Shown in pieces: positions 26,003 through 34,440 of a DNA stretch of 64,000 bases; positions within the stretch are counted from its first letter, which is position 1; each line of letters opens with the position of its first letter. Origin of the DNA: JAYQKL01 sp038142705 (lineage in GTDB: Bacteria; Pseudomonadota; Alphaproteobacteria; RS24); assembly GCA_965217015.1 (NCBI GenBank), contig OZ244224.1, forward strand, positions 1,612,001 to 1,676,000, written 5' to 3'. A model generated the notes under the pieces. That model made no database searches, had not been told where the DNA came from, and worked only from the letters and a program-made list of their open reading frames with translations. The translations under genes were made by a program, and so were the position numbers.

Positions 26003-27061
26003 ATGCGTGATGTAATAAAAATTGGGACTCGAAAATCGCCTCTTGCGCTGGCGCAAACCGAGCAATTTGTAGAGGAATTTTGCGCAGCATTAGGGCTCGC
26101 GCGCACGCATGTCGATATTATTGGTCTCAGTACGCGGGGCGATGAAATTCTGGACCAGCCCTTAGCCGAAATTGGTGGCAAAGGCTTATTCACACAAGAA
26201 TTAGAAGCCGGTTTGCAATCTGGTAGCTTAGATATGGCGGTGCATTCGCTCAAAGACTTACCAACCAAAATGCCAGATGGGCTGGCGCTGGGTTGCGTGC
26301 CACGCCGCGAGGACCCGCGCGATGTGTTGGTCATGGCAAATCCGCCCGCGCTGGCAGATGACATGATGCAGGAAATTGGCATGTTGGCGAATTTTGAATT
26401 GCTGCCAGCGGGTGCGGTGATTGGCTCTGCCTCATTACGGCGTACAGCACAAATTTTAAACCAGCGGCCTGACTTGGAAACACAATCATTGCGCGGCAAT
26501 GTTGCGACTCGCATCAAAAAACTATCCTCGAAAGATGGCCCACGCGCCACGCTATTGGCGCAGGCTGGGTTAAATCGTTTGCAAAAGCCCTCAAGCCAGC
26601 AAGCCCTGAAACCCCAAGCCCAAAACCAGCAAACCCTGAAACAGGAGCAGCCGGTTGGGTTCTTTCCGCTTGACCCAAATCTGATGCTGCCAGCGGCGGG
26701 GCAAGGCGCGCTGGGGATTCAATGCCGTGCTGATGATGCGGCGCTTATCGACCAACTCATGCATGTTGATTGCTTGTTCACGCGCTGCTGTGTGACGGCA
26801 GAGCGCACATATTTGGGCGCGTTGGAAGGCTCATGCCGCACGCCCATTGCGGCTTTTGCGCAGATACAAAATGGTGCGCTGGTGCTGACAACCCGTCTTT
26901 TGTCAGATGATGGGGCGCAGATGTATGAACATCAAGAAACCCATGCGATTGATATGAGCGCGCCACGGGATGATATTCTGGGGCTGGCTGAAAAAATTGG
27001 CTTGGTCGCTGCGCATCAGGCGCGGCAAGACCGGCCTGACCTGCTGCCAAAAGTCGAATGA
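26003..27061 (+). CDS. hemC: Porphobilinogen deaminase (hydroxymethylbilane synthase)
   Basis: A 352-residue enzyme that joins four porphobilinogens in haem synthesis. IGTRKSPLALAQ at the start, HSLKDLPT, GSASLRR and RGNVATRIKKL mark the active-site lobes, and LEGSCRTPIAA holds the cysteine carrying the dipyrromethane cofactor. The frame opens at 25883, but the ATG at 26003 gives the standard N-terminus. It is about 40 residues longer than usual because of a Gln/Lys-rich insertion (SQQALKPQAQNQQTLKQEQP) before the LPAAGQGALGI block, encoded by an imperfect 30-bp duplication at 26596-26642. First gene of hemC-hemD-mitofilin-HemY. Confidence 0.95.
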   Translation: MRDVIKIGTRKSPLALAQTEQFVEEFCAALGLARTHVDIIGLSTRGDEILDQPLAEIGGKGLFTQELEAGLQSGSLDMAVHSLKDLPTKMPDGLALGCVPRREDPRDVLVMANPPALADDMMQEIGMLANFELLPAGAVIGSASLRRTAQILNQRPDLETQSLRGNVATRIKKLSSKDGPRATLLAQAGLNRLQKPSSQQALKPQAQNQQTLKQEQPVGFFPLDPNLMLPAAGQGALGIQCRADDAALIDQLMHVDCLFTRCCVTAERTYLGALEGSCRTPIAAFAQIQNGALVLTTRLLSDDGAQMYEHQETHAIDMSAPRDDILGLAEKIGLVAAHQARQDRPDLLPKVE

Positions 27062-27076
27062 AAATGGAACTGTGTC

Positions 27077-27871
27077 GTGGCGGATAATGTGACAAATCAA
27101 AAAACTATTTTGATAACCCGCCCGGCGGAAGATGCTGATGGGCTGCAGCACAAATTAGAGGCGCGGGGCTATGCGGTTATATCTTCGCCTGTGATTGAGA
27201 TAAATTACACACGACCAAGCCCTGCGCCAACTGAAGCGACCATGCCGCAGGAAACATCAACAGACCCCGCCAAGCAGATTTCTGCAAACGATGTTTATGC
27301 ATTTACCAGCGCCAATGGGGTACGGGCGGCGGCGCATTATCATTTGCCAAAGCGCCATGCTTTTGCGGTGGGGCCTGCAACCTATAATTGCTGTCAGGAA
27401 TTTGGATTTGAGGCCAGCCAAGCCGAAGGTGATGTGGCGGCATTGGCAGGTTTGATTGCGGCTTCAGCCCAGCAAGGCTTGATATCTGATGAGGCTGTCA
27501 TCTGGCATATTGCTGGGCGCGATAAAGCAGGAGATTTGATTGGTGCGCTCACCCAGAAAGGGTTGATGGCTCAAGCTCTCAACCTTTATCAGGCGCAGGC
27601 CAGCGCGGGCTTCACGCCGTCGGCATTGGCAGCTTTAGTGCAAAATGACATATCGGCGGTGATGCTTTATTCCAAACGAAGCGCGCAAATTTTTTTCGAT
27701 TTGGTAGAGGCTCAAAATCTGATGGAAAATTTACGCCAGCAAGATTTAGCCTTTTTGTGCCTGTCGCCAAATGTTGCAGAGATTTGCCGCGATGCGGGTT
27801 TTCGTCAGCTTTATGTCGCGCCCACGCCTGATGAAGAGGCGCTGCTGAATTGTCTTGATGTTTTATCTTGA
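27077..27871 (+). CDS. hemD: Uroporphyrinogen-III synthase
   Basis: A 264-residue HemD-like protein closing hydroxymethylbilane to uroporphyrinogen III. This family is poorly conserved; visible features are ILITRPAEDADGLQHKLEARGY at the start, AFTSANGVRAAAHY, the late VMLYSKRSAQIF and LSPNVAEICRDAGF. The start is a GTG at 27077, 15 bases after hemC. The last codons and the stop lie in a 13-bp tandem repeat (27853-27891). Its position behind hemC and before mitofilin/HemY supports the call. Confidence 0.88.
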   Translation: MADNVTNQKTILITRPAEDADGLQHKLEARGYAVISSPVIEINYTRPSPAPTEATMPQETSTDPAKQISANDVYAFTSANGVRAAAHYHLPKRHAFAVGPATYNCCQEFGFEASQAEGDVAALAGLIAASAQQGLISDEAVIWHIAGRDKAGDLIGALTQKGLMAQALNLYQAQASAGFTPSALAALVQNDISAVMLYSKRSAQIFFDLVEAQNLMENLRQQDLAFLCLSPNVAEICRDAGFRQLYVAPTPDEEALLNCLDVLS

Positions 27872-27891
27872 TGTTTTGTCTTGATGTCTTG
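27853..27891. repeat. 13-bp tandem repeat spanning the hemD stop
   Basis: TCTTGATGTTTTA, TCTTGATGTTTTG and TCTTGATGTCTTG follow each other directly. The hemD stop TGA (27869-27871) lies inside the second unit, so the repeat sets the C-terminus of the protein. Confidence 0.88.
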
Positions 27892-27978
27892 TATGAGAGC
27901 CCGATATGAAAAGAAAATTTTTTGGTTTTCATAAATCAGTTTAGACTAATTAAACCGATATGAGCGATAGATACAGGC

Positions 27979-29124
27979 ATGGCCGGAAAACGCAAAAAAC
28001 CAGAAGCTGATATTTTGACACCGCAAAATAGCCAACAAGACACGCGGCGCGGGGCGCGTGAGGACGGCTCAACACCACCGCCTTCTGGTGCGCCGATTAT
28101 TGATATGACCGACCCCAAAAAATCAGGATTTGCGGCGGGGCTTTTTTGGGGCGTTGCAGGCGGGCTGATGGGCAGCGCGGCAATGGTCGCATTGATTTAT
28201 ACAGCGTATTTTACGGGCAAGCCTTTGCCGTCTCCTTTTGCGCCCGCGCCCCTTTCTCAAGCGCAAGAACAAAAGCTGGTAAAAGTGGAACAGCGGGTTG
28301 AAAATATTGAAAACAATCAGCAACGGGTCGGGGCGGCTTTAGATGTTTTTGCAGAGATAGATGGTCGGCTGGGCGACTTGCGCACGCAATATGATGAGGA
28401 TATGGCAGCGGCGCAGCAAAATCTGGCGGCCTTACGCCAAGCCCAGCAACAGCTTGAGGCAACACTCAGTCAGCGGCCTGCCACCAGCCCATCACAATCG
28501 CAAACCGCCGCTATGCCAGAAACAGAATTATGGCAATCCATATTGCTGGCTCAATTGGGGCATGCAGTGATGCTGGGTCAGCCTTATGCACTAGAATTGT
28601 CCGCGCTGCAGCAAACCCTTTCCCCAAAAGAAGCGGCAGCGTTGGAAAAACTTTCCCCCTATGCGGATAATGGATTGCCGCCCCTTCATGTCTTAATGCG
28701 TGAGTATCAAAACCGCTTGCCTGATTTGTTGTCAGACTGGCGGCGGCAACAGGCGCAGGGTTTTTGGGGACTTACAAAAGCCATGTTACAAAATTTAATG
28801 ACCATACGCCCAGTGCGTCCCGTGCGTCCAGCCCTGAACACAAATAGTGACGAGACAATTAGTGACGAGACAAATACTGAAGAAATGGCGCGGGCAGATG
28901 TTGAACAGCTTTTATGGCGCATTGATGATGGCTTAACCCATATCCATAATGGCGGCGCACGGCTTGAGGGTCTTGAAAAAATACAAAGCCTTTTGACGCG
29001 TTTGCCCAACACGATACAAGCGGATTTATCCGACTGGTCTGATAAAATTAAAGCGCGTGTGCAGGCAGAAAACCTTTTAAGGAGCTTATCTGGCCGCCTC
29101 GCTAAAACACAAAGGGGGCCTTGA
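27979..29124 (+). CDS. Mitofilin/Mic60-like inner membrane protein (COG4223)
   Basis: A 381-residue protein with a polar N-terminus, one transmembrane span at about 52-78, a coiled-coil/helical region (about 95-170, Gln/Ala-rich) and a C-terminal helical domain, the layout of alphaproteobacterial Mic60 homologues encoded between hemD and hemY. Mic60 relatives shape inner-membrane structure in some Alphaproteobacteria. The part around residues 273-305 contains RPVRPVRPALN and DETISDETNTEE, encoded by 9- and 15-bp tandem repeats. The stop overlaps the next gene by one base, so expression is coupled to HemY. Confidence 0.85.
   Translation: MAGKRKKPEADILTPQNSQQDTRRGAREDGSTPPPSGAPIIDMTDPKKSGFAAGLFWGVAGGLMGSAAMVALIYTAYFTGKPLPSPFAPAPLSQAQEQKLVKVEQRVENIENNQQRVGAALDVFAEIDGRLGDLRTQYDEDMAAAQQNLAALRQAQQQLEATLSQRPATSPSQSQTAAMPETELWQSILLAQLGHAVMLGQPYALELSALQQTLSPKEAAALEKLSPYADNGLPPLHVLMREYQNRLPDLLSDWRRQQAQGFWGLTKAMLQNLMTIRPVRPVRPALNTNSDETISDETNTEEMARADVEQLLWRIDDGLTHIHNGGARLEGLEKIQSLLTRLPNTIQADLSDWSDKIKARVQAENLLRSLSGRLAKTQRGP
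28846..28875. repeat. 15-bp tandem repeat inside the mitofilin gene
   Basis: AGTGACGAGACAATT (28846-28860) is followed by AGTGACGAGACAAAT (28861-28875), one base different in the pair. It encodes SDETI/SDETN. A 9-bp repeat (RPV units) lies about 20 bp upstream. Confidence 0.85.
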
Positions 29125-30524
29125 TGCGCCGTCTTTTGGGGTCACTTATAATGCTTACGGTGTTGGGACTAGCGGCCATTTGGGTGCGTGCCAATCCCGG
29201 CTCTGTCGAATTTGTCTGGCAGGGATATGAGGTACGTTTTTCAGCGGCCTTATTTTTGCTCTTCGCTTTGGTTTTTGCAGTGGCTCTTTTGCTGGTGGCC
29301 AAATTTTTTCGGCATATACGAGATTGGCCAAACCGGTTGCGCGCGAAACGCCAGCGCCAACGCCAAGAAGAGGTCACTCAGGCTGTTGCCTCAGGCATGA
29401 TGGCGCTGTCAGATGGGCGCGGTGGCGAGGCAGCACAAGCAGCCCTGCAAGCACGCAAGGCGTTGCCAAATGATAGCCTGTCATTGATGTTATCGGCGCA
29501 GGCGGCGCGCTTAAATGGTCATTATGATGAAGAAGAAGCGCATTATCGCCGTATGATTGGCGAAGACCAGTCAGCCAGTGATGGCCAAACAGGGCTTATT
29601 GGTTTGCGCGGTCTTTTGCGTCTCGCGCTTGAAAAAAATGATACCCATGCGGTGCGTGTCCATGCGCAACGCGCCCTGACTGTGGCCCCAAAAACCAGCT
29701 GGGCTTTGGAGGCAATGTTTTTGCTCGAAGCGCAAAAAGGGCATTGGGATAAGGCTGAAAATTGGTTGCAGCAACTTGGCAAAACAGGCGAGATGGCACG
29801 GCCAGAATTTAATCGGCGGCAGGCTGTTTTATGCATCGCCGCCGCGCAGGATTTAGGCGCAACCGAGCAGCTTGAAGACCGCCAATTGGCGATGAAAAAA
29901 ATTCAAAAAGCGCTTAAATTAGCGCCGGACTTTATGCCCGCATTTCGGTTGGGCGCGCGGTTTTTGGCTGGTGATAAGGCCGCTCAAAAAAGAAAACTTG
30001 CGCGCCAGATTGAAAAAAACTGGAAGCGGCAGCCGCATCCAGAACTGGCCAAAGCTTATAAGGAAATTTATCCGGGTCGTTCGGCTTTGCAGCAATTAAA
30101 GGCGGTTCAAAAACTCATTGCCAGCAAGCCGCAGCATTTGGAAAGCCTCTATGCGCTTGGCGAGGCGGCCATCACGGCGCGGCGCTGGGGCTTGGCGCGG
30201 GTTACATTGGAAACCGAGATTGCTAAAAAAGCATCTGATAAGGCGCTTGACCAGCGTTACTATCGGTTGATGGCCCAGCTTGAGAGTGGCGAGAATGAGA
30301 ATGAAAGCGCCGCACGAGCATGGCTTGATAAAGCCCTGAGCGCACCAGCTGCGCCGGGCTGGGTGAGCCCAACTGGGGAGCAGATGGACTGGCAAGCCCT
30401 TTGCCCACAAACCGGTGCGTTTGATGCCTTTGAGTGGCATCGCGGGGAGGGCATGACAAAAGGGGTGACTTTATCAGCCACCCCTTCATCAAAAACGGTC
30501 ACGCTTGCACCGTCAGAAAATTAA
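29124..30524 (+). CDS. HemY-like tetratricopeptide membrane protein
   Basis: A 466-residue protein named for its position in haem operons; it is not the protoporphyrinogen oxidase also called HemY. Two N-terminal membrane segments (about residues 3-22 and 38-62) are followed by basic RLRAKRQRQRQEEV and then a helical TPR region. The HemY_N signature is visible as VRANPGSVEFVWQGYEVRFS. The C-terminus DFEWHRGE-like block (DAFEWHRGEGMTKG) is found in alphaproteobacterial members. I chose the ATG at 29124, whose A is the last base of the mitofilin stop; a TTG lies one codon earlier. It is probably an inner-membrane assembly factor. Confidence 0.88.
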   Translation: MRRLLGSLIMLTVLGLAAIWVRANPGSVEFVWQGYEVRFSAALFLLFALVFAVALLLVAKFFRHIRDWPNRLRAKRQRQRQEEVTQAVASGMMALSDGRGGEAAQAALQARKALPNDSLSLMLSAQAARLNGHYDEEEAHYRRMIGEDQSASDGQTGLIGLRGLLRLALEKNDTHAVRVHAQRALTVAPKTSWALEAMFLLEAQKGHWDKAENWLQQLGKTGEMARPEFNRRQAVLCIAAAQDLGATEQLEDRQLAMKKIQKALKLAPDFMPAFRLGARFLAGDKAAQKRKLARQIEKNWKRQPHPELAKAYKEIYPGRSALQQLKAVQKLIASKPQHLESLYALGEAAITARRWGLARVTLETEIAKKASDKALDQRYYRLMAQLESGENENESAARAWLDKALSAPAAPGWVSPTGEQMDWQALCPQTGAFDAFEWHRGEGMTKGVTLSATPSSKTVTLAPSEN

Positions 30525-30538
30525 GCGCATGCAAAATG

Positions 30539-31696
30539 TTAGAAGCTAAACTGCGCTTGGACACCCATACTATGGTCGAGACTCATTTGAGGCCCGTGCA
30601 AATCTTCATAAACCGGTGCGGTCACAAAAACACTCAGCCTGTCTTTTAAGCTGAGCCGGGCTGTGAGTGTGGCGCGTTGACCGCCATAAAACCGTGTTTG
30701 TGCTGTTTGCACCGGCGCATTAATGAGCGGGTCTTTGCCATCAATACTGGCCGCAGAGCGCATATCCAAATCAAGGCTGGCCAAAAATTCACCGACAGGT
30801 CTGCCAATGGAAAGACCGGCTTGAATTTCATCGCCATAGGCATAGCCATCATCGCCGCGCCCTAAACGAATGAGTGCCGAGAAAGAGGTCTCAATGCGCC
30901 AGTCACCTGCACTGAAGCGACCTTGCAAACTTGGCTTGATATCAAATGTGCCAGAGCCAAGCTGCATGCCATATGGCAAACGCTTCAATGCATATTGCCC
31001 CATCGGTGTCAAAACAACGCCTTGTTCATCAGTGCTGCCTGTGGGCAGGCTAAGCTCCGCCATTGCAGTCCAATTGCCGTGATTTGTCTCCCGAATTGGG
31101 CGCGCGATTTTGACTTTAATATCGCCAAGCCCTTCGGATGTGGTTTGAAACGCCCCAATCGCAGTGCCATTGGCATTATAGCTGCGAATGCGCATTTCTT
31201 TTTCAATATAAGGCACCATAATCATCAGATGTGTGTGATTGGACAATTTGGTCATGGCGCCTGCCATTATCATCATGCTGTCCATTTCTTCTGGCACCAT
31301 GCGCAACTGGCTAAACATGCCGCCATTTTGATTAGCGGCGGCGAGGATTTGCGCATTGGTGGCATTATCCTGACCGATTTTGCTGCCCCGCATATGCATT
31401 TGCATAACTTTTAAAGAAAACCGCACTTTGCCAGTTTCATGGCCAGCTTCATGGCCAGCTTCATGGCCAGCTTCATGAAATGCGTGCGGGTCACCATGCC
31501 CGTGATGGTTATGTCGGTTTTGGCTTTCCTGTTGACGGGTATATTCGGCTGCGGTTTCAAGGCTATAGCCGCCTTCATCGTCTCCTGGCTCACCAGCGAA
31601 TAGTTGTGCCGCGCTAAGAACAAGCGCAAAGAGGCATATCACTGCCGTTTGAAACATCACACGCATGGGGTTTTGAAAAATCTTGATTCTTGTCAT
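30539..31696 (-). CDS. Outer-membrane beta-barrel protein with His-rich N-terminal repeat (phenol MetA-like transporter family)
   Basis: A 385-residue exported protein. The signal peptide ends near VLSAAQLFA, followed by an acidic and then histidine-rich segment: HNHHGHGDPHAFHEAGHEAGH. The rest alternates short beta-strands and loops (LGDIKVKIARPI, AELSLPTG, FDIKPSLQGRFSAGDW, TLTARLSLKDRLSVF) and ends with Phe, typical of outer-membrane beta-barrels; it resembles the MetA-pathway phenol degradation/transporter family. The His-rich part suggests metal binding; the exported solute is unknown. The gene is on the minus strand, convergent with HemY. The ATG at 31696 could be preceded by later alternatives (M11, M14). 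Confidence 0.75.
   Translation of the reverse strand: MTRIKIFQNPMRVMFQTAVICLFALVLSAAQLFAGEPGDDEGGYSLETAAEYTRQQESQNRHNHHGHGDPHAFHEAGHEAGHEAGHETGKVRFSLKVMQMHMRGSKIGQDNATNAQILAAANQNGGMFSQLRMVPEEMDSMMIMAGAMTKLSNHTHLMIMVPYIEKEMRIRSYNANGTAIGAFQTTSEGLGDIKVKIARPIRETNHGNWTAMAELSLPTGSTDEQGVVLTPMGQYALKRLPYGMQLGSGTFDIKPSLQGRFSAGDWRIETSFSALIRLGRGDDGYAYGDEIQAGLSIGRPVGEFLASLDLDMRSAASIDGKDPLINAPVQTAQTRFYGGQRATLTARLSLKDRLSVFVTAPVYEDLHGPQMSLDHSMGVQAQFSF
31431..31478. repeat. 12-bp tandem repeat inside the His-rich protein gene
   Basis: Four copies of a 12-bp unit (CCAGCTTCATGG on the plus strand; the first copy has one change). It encodes HEAG/HETG repeats. Copy number could vary without shifting the frame. 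Confidence 0.92.
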
Positions 31697-31889
31697 GGTC
31701 TTTTTATTGCATATCCTTATCGGTTAATGGCCCAAGCCTTACGGCTCAATACCGCTGCTTATAGGCGCAATTTGTGGAAATTTTAAGGCAAATCGTCTAA
31801 ATGCGAAAAAATGCCGCAAGTTTTCGCGCGCAGAGGCTTGCACCTTGCGGGCATGCGCTTTACATAAAGGTAAGGCTTTGGAGGATTAC

Positions 31890-32168
31890 ATGCATTCCGT
31901 CTTAATGCTCATATCGCGGCTGATTGATTTTTACAGCCTGATTATTTTTGCTAGCGTCATCATGTCTTGGCTTGTGGCCTTTAATATTGTGAATATCCGC
32001 AATCGCTTTGTTTATAATGTGGCGCAATTTATTAACCAAATGACCGAGCCACTTTACCGGCAAATCCGCAAAGTGTTGCCGCCGATTGGCGGTTTAGACC
32101 TCTCGCCGATTATTGTCATTTTTGGTCTTTGGTTCTTGCGCGATCTGTTATGGGAAATCTTTGGATGA
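31890..32168 (+). CDS. YggT family membrane protein
   Basis: A 92-residue protein with two hydrophobic segments (about 4-34 and 70-86) and the family loop NRFVYNVAQFINQMTEPLYRQIRKVLPPIGGLDLSPIIVI. GGAGGAT lies five bases before the ATG at 31890; the frame continues upstream to 31845 without need. YggT proteins are small inner-membrane proteins, often encoded near proC/DUF167 or folD, and have been linked with osmotic or ion homeostasis and division. The stop overlaps folD by four bases (ATGA), so the two are translationally coupled. Confidence 0.92.
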   Translation: MHSVLMLISRLIDFYSLIIFASVIMSWLVAFNIVNIRNRFVYNVAQFINQMTEPLYRQIRKVLPPIGGLDLSPIIVIFGLWFLRDLLWEIFG

Positions 32169-33058
32169 GTGCAAATTTGATTGATGGCAAAGCCATTGCA
32201 GCAGAGTTAAGAGGTAAAATTGGCGAGGCTGTCGCCACTTTGCAAGCCACACATGGCGTCACGCCAGGTCTGGCGGTGGTGCTTGTAGGCGAAGATCCGG
32301 CCAGTCAGGTTTATGTGCGCAATAAGGGCATTGCGACCAAAGAGGCGGGTATGAATTCATTTGAATTTAAGCTCCCCGCCGATACGCCGCAGGACACATT
32401 GCTTAAAAAAGTCAAAGAGCTCAACGCCCAAGATGATGTTGATGGCATTTTGGTGCAGTTTCCCGTGCCGCAGCAAATCAGCCAGCAAACTGTGATTGAT
32501 ACCATTAGCCCTGATAAAGATGTTGATGGCTTGCACCCGATAAATGCTGGGCGTTTGGCGTCTGGCCTGCCGGCCATGGTGCCTTGCACGCCGCTGGGCA
32601 GTGTGATTTTGGCCAAGCAAACTTTAGGTGATTTAACTGGCAAGCATGCGGTGATTATTGGCCGCTCAAACTTGGTTGGAAAGCCTGTTGCGCAATTGCT
32701 GCTCAATGAAAATTGTACCGTTACCATTGCTCATTCGCGCACGCAAAATCTTGCCGAGGTTTGTCGTGGTGCGGATATTCTGGTCGCGGCTGTCGGCATT
32801 CCAGAAATGGTGCAAGCTGACTGGGTCAAGCCTGGCGCTTGCATTATTGATGTCGGCATTAACCGCGTTGACGCGCCTGAAAAGGGCGAAGGCAAAACCA
32901 GATTGGTCGGCGATGTTGCTTTTTCTGACGCAGCTGAAATTGCGGGTCACATCACACCCGTGCCGGGCGGTGTGGGGCCCATGACCATTGCGTGCTTGTT
33001 GCGCAATACGGTGACTGCCGCCACCCGCCGCCGTAATTTGCCAGAGCTGGCGCTTTAG
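32165..33058 (+). CDS. folD: Methylenetetrahydrofolate dehydrogenase/cyclohydrolase
   Basis: A 297-residue bifunctional folate enzyme converting 5,10-methylene-THF to 10-formyl-THF. The N-terminal domain has VGEDPASQVYVRNKG with the catalytic Lys region, then DGILVQFPVPQQI; the NADP-binding domain shows VIIGRSNLVGKPVAQLL and the late PVPGGVGPMTIACLL. The start ATG overlaps the YggT stop (ATGA). It feeds formyl-THF to enzymes such as PurH. The last four bases overlap the convergent argG gene. Confidence 0.97.
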   Translation: MSANLIDGKAIAAELRGKIGEAVATLQATHGVTPGLAVVLVGEDPASQVYVRNKGIATKEAGMNSFEFKLPADTPQDTLLKKVKELNAQDDVDGILVQFPVPQQISQQTVIDTISPDKDVDGLHPINAGRLASGLPAMVPCTPLGSVILAKQTLGDLTGKHAVIIGRSNLVGKPVAQLLLNENCTVTIAHSRTQNLAEVCRGADILVAAVGIPEMVQADWVKPGACIIDVGINRVDAPEKGEGKTRLVGDVAFSDAAEIAGHITPVPGGVGPMTIACLLRNTVTAATRRRNLPELAL

Positions 33059-34269
33059 TTACGCCGCCCCAGCAGTTTAAGCCGCAAAGCATTGAGCTTG
33101 ATAAAGCCTTCCGCATCTTGCTGGTCATACACCACATCTTCTTCAAAAGTGACATGCGCTTCTGAATATAAAGAATAGGGCGACCGGCGCGATACAATGG
33201 TTGCGCTGCCTTTATAAAGCCGCACCACAACCTCGCCCGTCACATGGCTTTGGCTGGCATCAATTGCAGCTTGTAGCATGTCGCGCTCGGGCGCAAACCA
33301 GAAACCATTATAAATAAGTTCGGCATAGCGTGGCATCAGCTCGTCTTTCAAATGCATCGCACCACGGTCTAAAGTGATGGACTCAATGCCGCGATGAGCG
33401 GTGAGCAAAATTGTGCCGCCAGGCGTTTCATATACCCCGCGTGATTTCATGCCAACATACCGATTTTCAACCAAATCTAACCGGCCAATGCCATTGGCTC
33501 CGCCCAGCTCATTCAGCTTTGTTAACAAAGCGGCGGGCGACAGCTTTTCGCCATCAATCGATACCGCATCACCGGCTTCAAAACCAATCGTGATGTCGGT
33601 TGGCGTGTCCGGGGCGTCTTGCGGCGAGAGGGTGCGCTGGTACACAAATTCAGGACAAGGCTCAGCAGGGTCTTCTAACACTTTGCCTTCGCTTGAGGTG
33701 TGCAACAAATTCGCATCGACAGAAAACGGCGCTTCACCGCGCTTGTCTTTTGGCACCGGAATTTGATTTTGCTCGGCATAGGCAATCAGCTTTTCACGGC
33801 TGTTCAAATCCCATTCGCGCCATGGCGCAATCACTTTAATATCTGGATTGCAGGCATAGTAACCCAGCTCAAACCTGACCTGATCATTGCCTTTGCCAGT
33901 TGCGCCATGACACACCGCATCGGCGCCTGTCGCGGCGGCAATTTCGACTTGCCGTTTGGCGATAAGCGGGCGGGCAATAGAAGTGCCGAGCAAATAAACC
34001 CCTTCATAAAGCGCATTGGCGCGAAACATCGGGAACACATAATCGCGGACAAATTCTTCCCGCAAATCCTCAATGAAAATTTCTTTAATGCCAAGCATTT
34101 CTGCTTTTTGCCGCGCAGGTTCTAATTCTTCACCTTGCCCCAAATCAGCTGTGAAAGTCACCACTTCGCAATCATAGGTTTCTTGAAGCCATTTCAAAAT
34201 AATACTGGTGTCCAGCCCACCTGAATAGGCCAGCACAACTTTGTTAATGTCTTTTGTGTCTGCTGTCAT
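33055..34269 (-). CDS. argG: Argininosuccinate synthase
   Basis: A 404-residue cytoplasmic ligase joining citrulline and aspartate in arginine synthesis. The ATP pyrophosphatase loop is VLAYSGGLDTSIILKWL near the N-terminus; other blocks are CHGATGKGNDQVRFE, IAPWREWDLNSREKLIAYA and RGVYETPGGTILLTAHRG. Length and termini are standard. The minus-strand promoter should lie in the 171-bp gap before 34441, where a small hairpin (34309-34322) is visible. Confidence 0.98.
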   Translation of the reverse strand: MTADTKDINKVVLAYSGGLDTSIILKWLQETYDCEVVTFTADLGQGEELEPARQKAEMLGIKEIFIEDLREEFVRDYVFPMFRANALYEGVYLLGTSIARPLIAKRQVEIAAATGADAVCHGATGKGNDQVRFELGYYACNPDIKVIAPWREWDLNSREKLIAYAEQNQIPVPKDKRGEAPFSVDANLLHTSSEGKVLEDPAEPCPEFVYQRTLSPQDAPDTPTDITIGFEAGDAVSIDGEKLSPAALLTKLNELGGANGIGRLDLVENRYVGMKSRGVYETPGGTILLTAHRGIESITLDRGAMHLKDELMPRYAELIYNGFWFAPERDMLQAAIDASQSHVTGEVVVRLYKGSATIVSRRSPYSLYSEAHVTFEEDVVYDQQDAEGFIKLNALRLKLLGRRN

Positions 34270-34440
34270 AATCTGTCTCAGCTCTCATCATTCTATATCT
34301 GCATATTGCCGCATTCTTGCGGTCTTTATAAGACAAATCAAGACAAGTGCAAGCCTTGTAACAGCTTATGGGTGCTTAAGGCTTGTTTTTGTTATGATAC
34401 TGGCTAATTTATAAGGCGAAGTTTTAGGAAAGAGGCGTTT

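Noticed and set aside
28707..29012. 101-codon minus-strand frame opposite the mitofilin gene
   Set aside because: Shadow frame; its repeats are only the reverse of the 9- and 15-bp repeats of the real gene.
31431..31478. Possible CRISPR-like array from repeated units
   Set aside because: The units are 12 bp, contiguous and without spacers, and encode in-frame repeats; no cas genes are present.
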